From positions 1 to 32,917 of the forward strand of contig JAKSLI010000038.1 of assembly GCA_024401305.1 (NCBI GenBank): DNA of 32,917 nt, written 5' to 3'. This DNA comes from Bacteroidaceae bacterium. GTDB lineage: Bacteria > Bacteroidota > Bacteroidia > Bacteroidales > Bacteroidaceae. Below are positions 15,117 to 21,485 of the stretch, one piece after another. Position 1 is the stretch's first letter, and each line of letters starts with the position of its first letter. Below the pieces are notes generated by a model. The model was not told where the DNA came from, did no database searches, and saw only the letters and a program-made list of their open reading frames with translations. A program made the position numbers and the translations under genes.

Positions 15117-15920
15117 TCAATCCCTCATTATAGACTCCGACACTTTCTGATATATTTCCTTTGTCATCGCATCCGAAATCAGCGAGATATGCTCGTTTAC
15201 CACGGAGAGATCCTTGCGAACAGCGGGACCTGTCTGCGCCTGTTGCGGTGGCAGATGGAAGAGTTTGTCGGTGACTTCCTTCAGCAGCGGTAGCATTACG
15301 GTATAGTCGAGACCGATGGTGTGGAGCTGTTCATCGGCAAGGGTCACCATGTGATTCGTGAAATTGCTTGAGAACACGGCTGCTATGTGCAGCACCTTTC
15401 GCTCGGCAGAAGAGAGTTCCTTTACATTTACGAAAACCTTCTCGGCAAGTTCCTTCAGCACGAGCATTGTCTCCGCGTTGCTTGCTTCAAGGAATATTGG
15501 TATCTCGCTGTATTCCAGAGCCTTCGTCTTGCTGAATGTCTGCATAGGATAGAACACGCCATGATTGCAGAAATGGCTTTCCAGAAGACTCATCGGCTTC
15601 GTGCCTGCCGTATGAACCACGATGGCATGCTGCGCCTCATCACCGAGTCTTTCCTTCAGTCTTGCTGCAACCTCGCCAATGACATCGTCCTTTACACATA
15701 TAATATATATTATAGGTTTCAATAGGTTCAATGGTTTCAATGAAACTTCTGAAACCTCTGAAACTTCTGAAACCCATGAAACTTCTGAAACCTCTGAAAC
15801 CCCTGAAACCTCCGCATTCAATGTGCGACTGTCCAAGAGATCGCATTCCAAGCCTTTTTCCGTGAAGGCTTTATGCAGGTGAGTGCCAACGTTTCCGCGG
15901 CCTATAATGGTAATTCTCAT
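15117..15920 (-). CDS. Rossmann-like / DUF2520 NAD(P)-binding protein with internal 9-bp repeats
   Basis: The N-terminal Rossmann fold (MRITIIGRGNVGTHLHKAF) is followed by a DUF2520 helical domain (HTAGTKPMSLL, GVFYPMQTFSK, HIAAVFSSNFTNHM, GPAVRKDLSVV). Such proteins resemble NADP-dependent reductases of the ketopantoate or pyrroline-carboxylate type; the substrate is unknown. Met4 (15920) is preferred over Met1 (15929) because a TAATTTTG box at 15934-15941 on the minus strand leaves almost no leader. An EVS-rich stretch is inserted between LLDSRTLNA and LKPLNLLKPI, encoded by eight 9-bp repeats (15742-15813). It breaks the normal link between the second and third Rossmann strands, presumably as a surface loop. 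Confidence 0.87.
   Translation of the reverse strand: MRITIIGRGNVGTHLHKAFTEKGLECDLLDSRTLNAEVSGVSEVSEVSWVSEVSEVSEVSLKPLNLLKPIIYIICVKDDVIGEVAARLKERLGDEAQHAIVVHTAGTKPMSLLESHFCNHGVFYPMQTFSKTKALEYSEIPIFLEASNAETMLVLKELAEKVFVNVKELSSAERKVLHIAAVFSSNFTNHMVTLADEQLHTIGLDYTVMLPLLKEVTDKLFHLPPQQAQTGPAVRKDLSVVNEHISLISDAMTKEIYQKVSESIMRD
15742..15813. repeat. Eight tandem 9-bp repeats inside the DUF2520 gene
   Basis: GAAAC followed by four variable bases (TTCT, CTCT, CCAT, CCCT or CTCC) is repeated eight times without interruption. On the minus strand this encodes repeated E-V-S triplets. The 9-bp unit preserves the frame whatever the copy number. Degenerate related sequence (GGTTTCAAT) extends to about 15715. 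Confidence 0.9.
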
Positions 15921-16004
15921 GTTATTCATGGAGCAAAATTAAGATTTTTCGCACTTTTACTAAAATAAATGAATGAAAATGTTCAATTATTCTATAATAT
16001 TTAT

Positions 16005-16127
16005 TAATTTTGCAGTCGCTTAACAAGCAAAATACATAATCATTATTAACGTAGGCGCGAGGATTTCCGAGCCGTAAACAAGAGTATTTAGTACTCGTTC
16101 TACACGAAAGGGGGCAATTAATTACCC
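16005..16127 (+). ncRNA. Candidate structured RNA or distal leader upstream of rpsU
   Basis: A TAATTTTG box (16005-16012; no clear -33) precedes a compact foldable segment. GTAG (16051-16054) pairs with CTAC (16100-16103), enclosing a GC-rich hairpin (GGC at 16054 with GCC at 16073) and the hairpin GAGTA-TTTAG-TACTC (16082-16096). GGGGG (about 16110) could pair with CCC at 16125. This three-way-junction shape lies in the 402-base gap 15930-16331, before the second promoter. It might be a small RNA or an upper leader of rpsU. Part of it resembles 18841-18865. No known RNA family was recognised. Confidence 0.35.
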
Positions 16128-16154
16128 AGAAATACTAAAAAGAACATATAAAAA

Positions 16155-16185
16155 TTGGCAGGTTCAGAATTATTTTGTAATTTTG
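16155..16185 (+). promoter_or_regulatory. Promoter of rpsU
   Basis: TTG (16155-16157), 20 bp, then TAATTTTG (16178-16185). The start would be near 16192, leaving a leader of about 140 nt that contains a heptanucleotide repeat array (16213-16246). Confidence 0.8.
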
Positions 16186-16212
16186 CACCCCGAAAATTCG
16201 CAGACAAACTGC

Positions 16213-16246
16213 GAGGCAATAGGCTAAAGGCTAAAAGCTAAAGGCC
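16213..16246. repeat. Heptanucleotide (GGCTAAA-type) repeat in the rpsU leader
   Basis: GGCTAAA, GGCTAAA, AGCTAAA in tandem, followed by GGCC. It is almost the same as the array at 13237-13269 in the opposite orientation. Here it lies downstream of the promoter and so would be transcribed. Confidence 0.55.
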
Positions 16247-16331
16247 TTATCCCAAATTCGTGTAAAAACAAAACTAAATATTAACGGACAATTCATACGA
16301 AAAGTCCAACCTAAAAACAAGATTAACAAAA

Positions 16332-16526
16332 ATGATTATCGTACCAGTTAAGGAGGGCGAAAACATCGAACGCGCTCTCAAGAAGTTCAAGAAGAAGTTT
16401 GAAAGAACAGGTGTTATTAAGGAGCTCCGCGCTCGTCAGCAGTTTGACAAGCCATCTGTAAAGAAGCGTCTCAAGATGGAGCACGCTATCTATGTTCAGA
16501 AGCTTCGCACTGAAGAAGATCAGTAA
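16332..16526 (+). CDS. rpsU: Small ribosomal subunit protein bS21
   Basis: The 64-aa basic protein opens MIIVPVKEGENIERALKKFKKKFE and matches bS21 over its full length. In Bacteroidota bS21 helps hide the anti-Shine-Dalgarno end of 16S rRNA, which explains why genes in this phylum rarely carry a Shine-Dalgarno site. In Flavobacteriia, rpsU itself can carry a strong one for self-regulation. Here the bases before the ATG (GATTAACAAAA) show none. A terminator follows directly, then xerC. Confidence 0.97.
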   Translation: MIIVPVKEGENIERALKKFKKKFERTGVIKELRARQQFDKPSVKKRLKMEHAIYVQKLRTEEDQ

Positions 16527-16545
16527 TAACAAACTATACTTCAAG

Positions 16546-16580
16546 CCCATGCTCCACAACGGAGTGTGGGTTTTTGTTTT
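16546..16580 (+). terminator. Terminator between rpsU and xerC
   Basis: CCCATGCTCC (16546-16555) pairs with GGAGTGTGGG (16561-16570) around ACAAC, with two wobbles, followed by TTTTTGTTTT (16571-16580). The T-tract ends exactly where the xerC ATG begins, so xerC expression from the rpsU promoter would depend on read-through. Confidence 0.78.
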
Positions 16581-17468
16581 ATGCTTTCCGCTTTCGTAAA
16601 CTACCTTCGCAACGAGCGCAACTACTCCGAACAGACCATCGTCTATTACGAGAGGGCGAACCGTGATTTCCAGGAGTATTTCAAGTTTATGGATTCCACT
16701 CTTTCGTGGACTTCCATAGACAAGGATGTTGTGCGCATGTGGATGGAAAGCCTGATGGACCAAGGCGAAACAGCAGGAACCGTAAACAAGAAGCTTTCTG
16801 CCCTTCGTGCATTCTTCCGCTATCTGCTCAGAAAGAAGATCATCACCGTCAATCCGATGGCAACAATCAAAGGTCCGAAGAAAGAGAAACCGCTGCCAAT
16901 GTTCGTACGCGAGAGTGAGATGAACAGGCTTCTTGACACCTACAACGCAGAACCTTCCGACTACGAGCAGATCCTTGCCCGCACCATCGTTCTCATGCTT
17001 TACGAAACAGGCATGCGTCGCGCCGAGTTCCTCGGTCTGAAAGACAAGGACATTGACTTCACATCGCACCAGATAAAGGTTACCGGTAAGCGTGACAAGC
17101 AGCGCATCATTCCTTTCGGCAACGAACTGGAGGAAGCTGCACGAGAATACATGAGAGTCCGTGACGAACGATTTCCTTCGCATCCCGATTCATTCCTTAT
17201 CAGCAAGAGAGGCAACGCCCTGAAAGAGAGCGCTTTCGGACTGATCGTAAAACAGCAACTATCTCTCGTAACATCAATAAAAAAGCGCAGCCCACACGTG
17301 CTACGCCATTCTTTCGCCACCGCCATGCTCAACAACGGTGCAAATATTGAGAGTGTCCAGAAGATTCTCGGTCACCAAAGCCTTGAAACTACACAGGTCT
17401 ATACCCACACCACCTTCGAGCAACTAAAGAAGGCTTACGAGAAAGCTCATCCGAGAGACAAAGAGTAA
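16581..17468 (+). CDS. xerC: Tyrosine recombinase, XerC/XerD type
   Basis: The 295-aa site-specific recombinase belongs to the family that resolves chromosome dimers at dif. The N-terminal SAM-like DNA-binding domain (LSAFVNYLRNERNYSEQT) precedes a catalytic domain with all active residues: Arg146 (TGMRRAE), Lys170 (TGKRDK), His239 and Arg242 (HVLRHSFATAML), His265 (LGHQSLETT) and Tyr274 (QVYTHTT). A longer frame from GTG 16566 runs through the terminator stem, so the ATG at 16581 is used. Its location directly after rpsU is the usual arrangement in this phylum, supporting a housekeeping Xer protein rather than an integrase. The hibernation-factor gene often found next is absent; a palindrome stands there instead. 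XerC versus XerD cannot be separated by eye. Confidence 0.93.
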   Translation: MLSAFVNYLRNERNYSEQTIVYYERANRDFQEYFKFMDSTLSWTSIDKDVVRMWMESLMDQGETAGTVNKKLSALRAFFRYLLRKKIITVNPMATIKGPKKEKPLPMFVRESEMNRLLDTYNAEPSDYEQILARTIVLMLYETGMRRAEFLGLKDKDIDFTSHQIKVTGKRDKQRIIPFGNELEEAAREYMRVRDERFPSHPDSFLISKRGNALKESAFGLIVKQQLSLVTSIKKRSPHVLRHSFATAMLNNGANIESVQKILGHQSLETTQVYTHTTFEQLKKAYEKAHPRDKE

Positions 17469-17481
17469 ATTATACAAAAGT

Positions 17482-17516
17482 GCACAAAAGGGTCAGACCC
17501 CTTTGTGCAATTTTTA
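17482..17516. terminator. 29-bp palindrome (GCACAAAAGGGTC family), bidirectional terminator
   Basis: Left arm TGCACAAAAGGGTC (17482-17495), right arm GACCCCTTTGTGCA (17497-17510), one mismatch, followed by ATTTTT on the plus strand. It lies between the convergent xerC and phospholipase genes and can end both. The identical palindrome recurs at 23169-23197, so it is a dispersed repeat used as a terminator. Confidence 0.8.
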
Positions 17517-17524
17517 CGAAAACA

Positions 17525-18832
17525 TTACAACCAAGAAGCAAGGAGATGGGCAAACCATCCCTTTGTTTTCATGCCGCGTGTCTGCCATTCGTTCCACGAT
17601 TCCTTTGTAAGCAAAAAGCAGCGGGTGCGCTTGTCGTTGTCAAAAACCTGCTCCATCTGATGCGTTGTCTCACGATCCAGGATAACGACATTCTCCTCGT
17701 AGTCAAAACGAAGACTGCGGGCATCGAGGTTTGTACTGCCAACGGTGCAGAACTTTCCGTCAACGCAGATGATCTTGGTATGATGGAAACCGCCTTCGAA
17801 TATCCAAACCGTTACGCCCTGCTTCATAAGCTTGTGGGCATTGTAGAAACCACAGTCGGGAGTTAGCGGAATATCACTGTTGCGACTAAGCATAATCTCC
17901 ACCTTCACGCCACGCTTCACGGCATTCTTGAGTGCCTTCTTTATCTTGCGGTTGAGCGTAAAATAAGGATTGATGAGTTTTATGCTGTCCTTGGCGTTGT
18001 TGATAGCCGTGAGATAGAATGTGCGCATGACCTTCGGCGTTATGCCTGGCTCACGGTTTGCAATGCCGAGACGCTTCTTGAAAGCAGTAGAAGTTGTGTC
18101 CTTCTTAAGATTTCTTGTGATATAATCAGCATTTGCGCAAGCGTGGTAATACTTCGCGCCACCAATCTTTTGCTTTGCAGTCTTGTTCCAAATACGGAGG
18201 AAAATGGTCTGCAGCGTATTGACTTCCTCACCTTGTATGCGGCAGTGCATGTCGTGCCATTCGCCAACTTGCTCAGTGCCGTGGATGTAGTAGTCGGCAA
18301 CATTCATTCCACCAGTATAAGCCACGCGACCGTCAATAACAACTATCTTGCGATGGTCACGCGCCCAGACATGATTAACCCAAGGAAAAGCCAACGGATC
18401 GAACTCAAAAATCTCTATTCCTCTCTCGCGAATACTCTTCATGTGGTGATTCTTCAGCGGGCGGTTGTTTGAAGAATTGCCGAAAGAATCAAACAATGCT
18501 CTCACCTCTACTCCTTCCTTTGCCTTCTCTGCAAGCAAGTCGAAGAGACTGTTTGCTATGGAATCGTTGCGGAAGTTGAAGTACTCCAAATGCACGGATT
18601 CCTTGGCATTTCGGATAGCCTTGAACATATCGTCAAACTTCTCCTGACCGTTCAAGAGAAGAACAACGCTGTTGTTATCCGAAAAGCTCACGCCCTCCTT
18701 CTCCAGAGCTTGCTGGATAACCTCCCCTTGCCCCTCCACAGGAAGGGGAAGTTCATCTCCGAATCCCTCAGTTGGAATAATAAAAAACAAGAGAAGGAGA
18801 ATTATTTTGAATATTGACTTTGACATTAACAT
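17525..18832 (-). CDS. Phospholipase D-family protein, cardiolipin synthase-like
   Basis: About 435 aa from the ATG at 18832. Two HKD catalytic motifs are present: DHRKIVVIDGR (His160) with GGMN, and HHTKIICVDGK (His351) with GSTNLDARS. This is the arrangement of bacterial cardiolipin synthases, which join two phosphatidylglycerols at the membrane. The N-terminal hydrophobic stretch SIFKIILLLLFFII is a signal peptide or membrane anchor. The frame continues upstream to an ATG at 18874, but that region holds a motif shared with 16051-16076, so the shorter start is preferred. Near the N-terminus a half palindromic element (18719-18750) encodes LPLPVEGQGE in frame. It lies downstream of tsaD, probably co-transcribed, separated by another half element. 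Exact substrate unproven. Confidence 0.88.
   Translation of the reverse strand: MLMSKSIFKIILLLLFFIIPTEGFGDELPLPVEGQGEVIQQALEKEGVSFSDNNSVVLLLNGQEKFDDMFKAIRNAKESVHLEYFNFRNDSIANSLFDLLAEKAKEGVEVRALFDSFGNSSNNRPLKNHHMKSIRERGIEIFEFDPLAFPWVNHVWARDHRKIVVIDGRVAYTGGMNVADYYIHGTEQVGEWHDMHCRIQGEEVNTLQTIFLRIWNKTAKQKIGGAKYYHACANADYITRNLKKDTTSTAFKKRLGIANREPGITPKVMRTFYLTAINNAKDSIKLINPYFTLNRKIKKALKNAVKRGVKVEIMLSRNSDIPLTPDCGFYNAHKLMKQGVTVWIFEGGFHHTKIICVDGKFCTVGSTNLDARSLRFDYEENVVILDRETTHQMEQVFDNDKRTRCFLLTKESWNEWQTRGMKTKGWFAHLLASWL
18719..18750. repeat. Half palindromic element inside the phospholipase gene (copy E4)
   Basis: Tail AACCTCCCCTTG is followed by the hairpin CCCCTCC-ACA-GGAAGGGG, the same tail-plus-hairpin unit as one half of the element at 22152-22232. 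It encodes LPLPVEGQGEV on the minus strand and leaves the frame intact. Confidence 0.75.
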
Positions 18833-18891
18833 TGACTTTTGACGACTCGGAAATCTTCGCCCTGCATTCCTCATCCACTCAGTTTGTAATT

Positions 18892-18931
18892 ACTCCCCTC
18901 CCATAAGGGGGAGGGGCTGGGGGTGGGGCTC
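18892..18931. repeat. Half palindromic element between tsaD and the phospholipase gene (copy E5)
   Basis: Hairpin CCCCTCCC-ATAA-GGGGGAGGGG (from about 18896), then the tail CTGGGGGTGGGGCTC. It ends one base before the tsaD stop codon (minus strand), so insertion seems to have occurred exactly at the 3' end of tsaD. There is no T-run, so it is not an obvious terminator. Confidence 0.75.
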
Positions 18932-19957
18932 TTATACCTTTGAATACGCTGGAGCATCAATCGGACAGAACTCCTTGTTTTTATACTTGAATGTGGCAGC
19001 CGCAGCAATCATCGCAGCGTTATCTGTCGTATAAGAGAATTTCGGGATATAGATTGTCCAACCATAACGCTTTGCATGGTCTTGGAAAGCATTGCGAAGA
19101 CCGTTGTTCGCACTAACGCCGCCAGCCACTGCAACATGCTTTATGCCAGTCTGCTTCACTGCAAGGCGCAGCTTCTTCATGAGGATTTCCACGATGGTGT
19201 ATTCAAGACTTGCTGCAAGATCTTCCTTGTGATGCTCAACGAAATCAGGGTCTTCCTCAATCCATTTGTTTAGGCTGTAGAGGAAACTTGTCTTCAGTCC
19301 GCTGAAACTATAGTCGAGATTCTTGATGTTTGGTTTGGCAAAAGCGAACGCCTTTGGATTACCTTGGCGTGCAAGTCTATCAATGATTGGACCACCAGGA
19401 TAACCCAAGCCCATAACCTTCGAACATTTGTCGATAGCTTCACCTGCCGCATCGTCAATTGTCTGACCGAGAATCTCCATGTCATCGTAAGCATTCACCT
19501 TGATAATCTGCGAGTTACCACCACTAACGAGCAAGCAGAGGAATGGGAATGGAGGTGGTGTCTGGTCATTGTCGGCAGCCTTTATGAAGTGCGCCATGAC
19601 ATGACCTTGAAGGTGGTTGACATCAATGAGCGGAATATTCAAGCTTCGACCCAAACCTTTCGCCAGACTAACACCTACGAGCAGCGAACCCATAAGTCCT
19701 GGTCCACGAGTGAAAGCGATGGCAGAGAGTTCGCTCTTGTCCACGCCAGCCTGCTTGAGAGCCTCGTGAACAACAGGCACAACATTCTGCTGGTGAGCGC
19801 GAGAAGCAAGTTCCGGCACCACACCACCATAGCTTTCATGAACTTTCTGTGAAGCAGTGACATTTGAAAGGAGCACTCCGTCGCGCATAACGGCAGCAGA
19901 AGTGTCGTCGCAAGAAGATTCTATAGCTAATATGCAGCAGTTTTCTGTATTCATCAT
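18932..19957 (-). CDS. tsaD: tRNA N6-adenosine threonylcarbamoyltransferase
   Basis: The 341-aa protein transfers the threonylcarbamoyl group to A37 of ANN-decoding tRNAs, working in the cytoplasm with TsaB and TsaE. The signature features are all present: LAIESSCDDTSAAV at the N-terminus, GGVVPELASRAHQQN, the metal-binding histidines in VNHLQGHVMAHF, FPFLCLLVSGGNSQI, and DDAAGEAIDKCSKVMGLGYPGGPIID. Length is normal. The start MMNTENCC could be Met1 or Met2. A minus-strand -7 box at 20037-20044 probably drives it. It reads towards the phospholipase gene. Essential in most bacteria. Confidence 0.97.
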   Translation of the reverse strand: MMNTENCCILAIESSCDDTSAAVMRDGVLLSNVTASQKVHESYGGVVPELASRAHQQNVVPVVHEALKQAGVDKSELSAIAFTRGPGLMGSLLVGVSLAKGLGRSLNIPLIDVNHLQGHVMAHFIKAADNDQTPPPFPFLCLLVSGGNSQIIKVNAYDDMEILGQTIDDAAGEAIDKCSKVMGLGYPGGPIIDRLARQGNPKAFAFAKPNIKNLDYSFSGLKTSFLYSLNKWIEEDPDFVEHHKEDLAASLEYTIVEILMKKLRLAVKQTGIKHVAVAGGVSANNGLRNAFQDHAKRYGWTIYIPKFSYTTDNAAMIAAAATFKYKNKEFCPIDAPAYSKV

Positions 19958-20036
19958 GTAATTTACAATTTACGGATTTCTTGCGCTCCAGTTGGTGCTC
20001 AGGCGCAAGCGGAGTCCAAATTACAAATTTGAGGGG

Positions 20037-20044
20037 CAAAATTA
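20037..20044 (-). promoter_or_regulatory. Probable -7 element for tsaD
   Basis: TAATTTTG on the minus strand (20044-20037) fits the Bacteroidota -7 box, about 80 nt before the tsaD start. No clear -33 TTTG was seen at 19-21 bp. The leader contains an inverted repeat, CTTGCGC (19980-19986) with GCGCAAG (20003-20009). Confidence 0.5.
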
Positions 20045-20095
20045 CGAAATATATTATTAATAATGTGTGTTAAACTCCAAAAACTCGCAAAAGGT

Positions 20096-20126
20096 TTTGT
20101 ATGTTTAATAAAAATCATTACCTTTG
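20096..20126 (+). promoter_or_regulatory. Promoter of the DMT transporter
   Basis: TTTG (20096-20099), 19 bp, then TACCTTTG (20119-20126). The start would be near 20133, giving a leader of about 180 nt. The leader holds an imperfect inverted repeat, CACGAGTTACACGAGT (20182-20197) with ACTCGTGTTACTCATG (20267-20282). The 354-base gap 19958-20311 contains these signals and the tsaD promoter, and no gene. Confidence 0.75.
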
Positions 20127-20311
20127 GCGCTTCAAACAAAACACTAAACATTGAATCAAGCAAGATTTCAAACACAAGTTTCACGAGTTACACGAGTCCT
20201 TGCATAAAAGTATACTAATAGTTACACAAGCAAAAAACTCGTTAATCTTTTGAAAGCTATATAAAAACTCGTGTTACTCATGCAACCCGTGTTTATATAA
20301 CTGTAAGTCTC

Positions 20312-21241
20312 ATGGTAAATTATAGAAAGATTGGAGGACACCTGGCTGCGTGTGGAGCTTATTCCATTTTCGGATTCAACATCATACTCACCAAAGATCT
20401 CACAAACTCACATATCTTCACACCGCTCTCGCTCTTCACTCTCAGAGCACTTGGAGCAGGATTGCTTTTCTGGACACTATCTCTTTTCACAAAAAAGGAA
20501 ACCGTTGACCGCAAGGACTTTATACAGATTTTCCTCGCAAGCCTTCTCGGCTATTTCGGAACACAGATAACATTCCTCATCGGCATAAACTACACTACCC
20601 CACTCGACTGCTCCATCATCTCGACTCTCGGTCCGGTGTTCACGATGCTCGTGGCAGCTGTCGTCTTGAAAGAGCCTATTACGACAAAGAAAGCAGGTGG
20701 CGTTCTGCTGAGTTTGGCTGGCATCATCCTGCTTATCATGAGTAGTACGACAGCCGTTGCCGATCCAACGAGAGTGACCACTCCTGGAGGAATTATCCTA
20801 TTGGTGCTCAACTGCTTATGCTTCGCAGCATATCTTGGCATCTTCCGCCCGATAATCCAGAAATATTCCGTTGTGACATTCATGAAGTGGATATTCCTCT
20901 TCTCGTTTGTCTTGGCAGCACCGTTCTCTGCAGGCGATTTGTTTGCCGTAGATTACGCAGCAGTACCACTGGGATGTTACCTTGACCTTGGCTACCTAGT
21001 GCTCTTCGCAACCTTCATTTCCTACTTCCTCATACCTGTAGGTCAGAAGGAATTGCGTCCAACATTGGTCAGCCTCTACTCATACGTTCAGCCAATAATA
21101 GCCTCTGCATTAGGCATTTATCTTGGCATGGACCGCATCACACTCACCAAGACACTCGCACTCATAGCAGTCATTTCGGGTGTCGTTATGGTAAATAAAA
21201 GTCCCCAAAGACCCCCTAGCCCCCCAAGGGGGAACTCTTAA
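20312..21241 (+). CDS. EamA/DMT-family membrane transporter
   Basis: The 309-aa protein has about ten transmembrane helices in two EamA repeats (first about residues 8-143, second about 160-297). Characteristic stretches are TPLDCSIISTLGPVFTMLVAAVVLKEP in the first repeat and LVSLYSYVQPIIASALGIYLGMD in the second. The family exports amino acids, drugs or metabolites across the inner membrane; the substrate cannot be deduced. The final residues (SPQRPPSPPRGNS) are encoded by a half palindromic element that supplied a new C-terminus and stop, so the native tail is probably altered. Confidence 0.9.
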   Translation: MVNYRKIGGHLAACGAYSIFGFNIILTKDLTNSHIFTPLSLFTLRALGAGLLFWTLSLFTKKETVDRKDFIQIFLASLLGYFGTQITFLIGINYTTPLDCSIISTLGPVFTMLVAAVVLKEPITTKKAGGVLLSLAGIILLIMSSTTAVADPTRVTTPGGIILLVLNCLCFAAYLGIFRPIIQKYSVVTFMKWIFLFSFVLAAPFSAGDLFAVDYAAVPLGCYLDLGYLVLFATFISYFLIPVGQKELRPTLVSLYSYVQPIIASALGIYLGMDRITLTKTLALIAVISGVVMVNKSPQRPPSPPRGNS

Positions 21242-21480
21242 TAGCATTATTCGCTTCAAACACTTATTATAACAAACATTTATCAAGAATTAGTGAATTA
21301 GAGATTTTTTTTATATATCAGGTTCTCTTATTCGCTTGAATTCAAAAGAATTATAAGAACAGAGCAAAAAAGAAAATTCTCTAATTCACTAATTCTTGAT
21401 TATAAAAAAAATACTATCACTTACTAATATTCAATCCCCATAATCAATTAAAAGTTCCCCCTCGGGGGGCTAGGGGGTCT
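21210..21480. repeat. Nested inverted-repeat block bounded by half palindromic elements (E6, E7)
   Basis: Outer arms: GACCCCCTAG then the hairpin CCCCCCAAGGGGGAACT (21210-21238), and its near-exact inverse at 21450-21480 containing GGGGGGCTAGGGGGTCTC. Inner arms: ATCAAGAATTAGTGAATTAG (about 21281-21300), inverse at about 21381-21400. The left outer arm overlaps the end of the transporter gene; the right outer arm ends just before the ATG at 21486. The whole block resembles a small non-autonomous element with layered terminal repeats. No ORF lies inside. Confidence 0.7.
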
Positions 21481-21485
21481 CAGAT

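Noticed and set aside
15742-15813. Possible CRISPR array
   Set aside because: The units are 9 bp, contiguous and without spacers; this is a simple tandem repeat within a gene.
16323-17183. Long minus-strand ORF opposite rpsU and xerC
   Set aside because: It is fully antisense to two well-conserved genes with complete motifs, and its translation shows no recognisable domain.
16581-17468. Integrase of a mobile element
   Set aside because: Its place next to rpsU and its XerC/D-type length and motifs point to the housekeeping recombinase; no att sites or cargo were seen.
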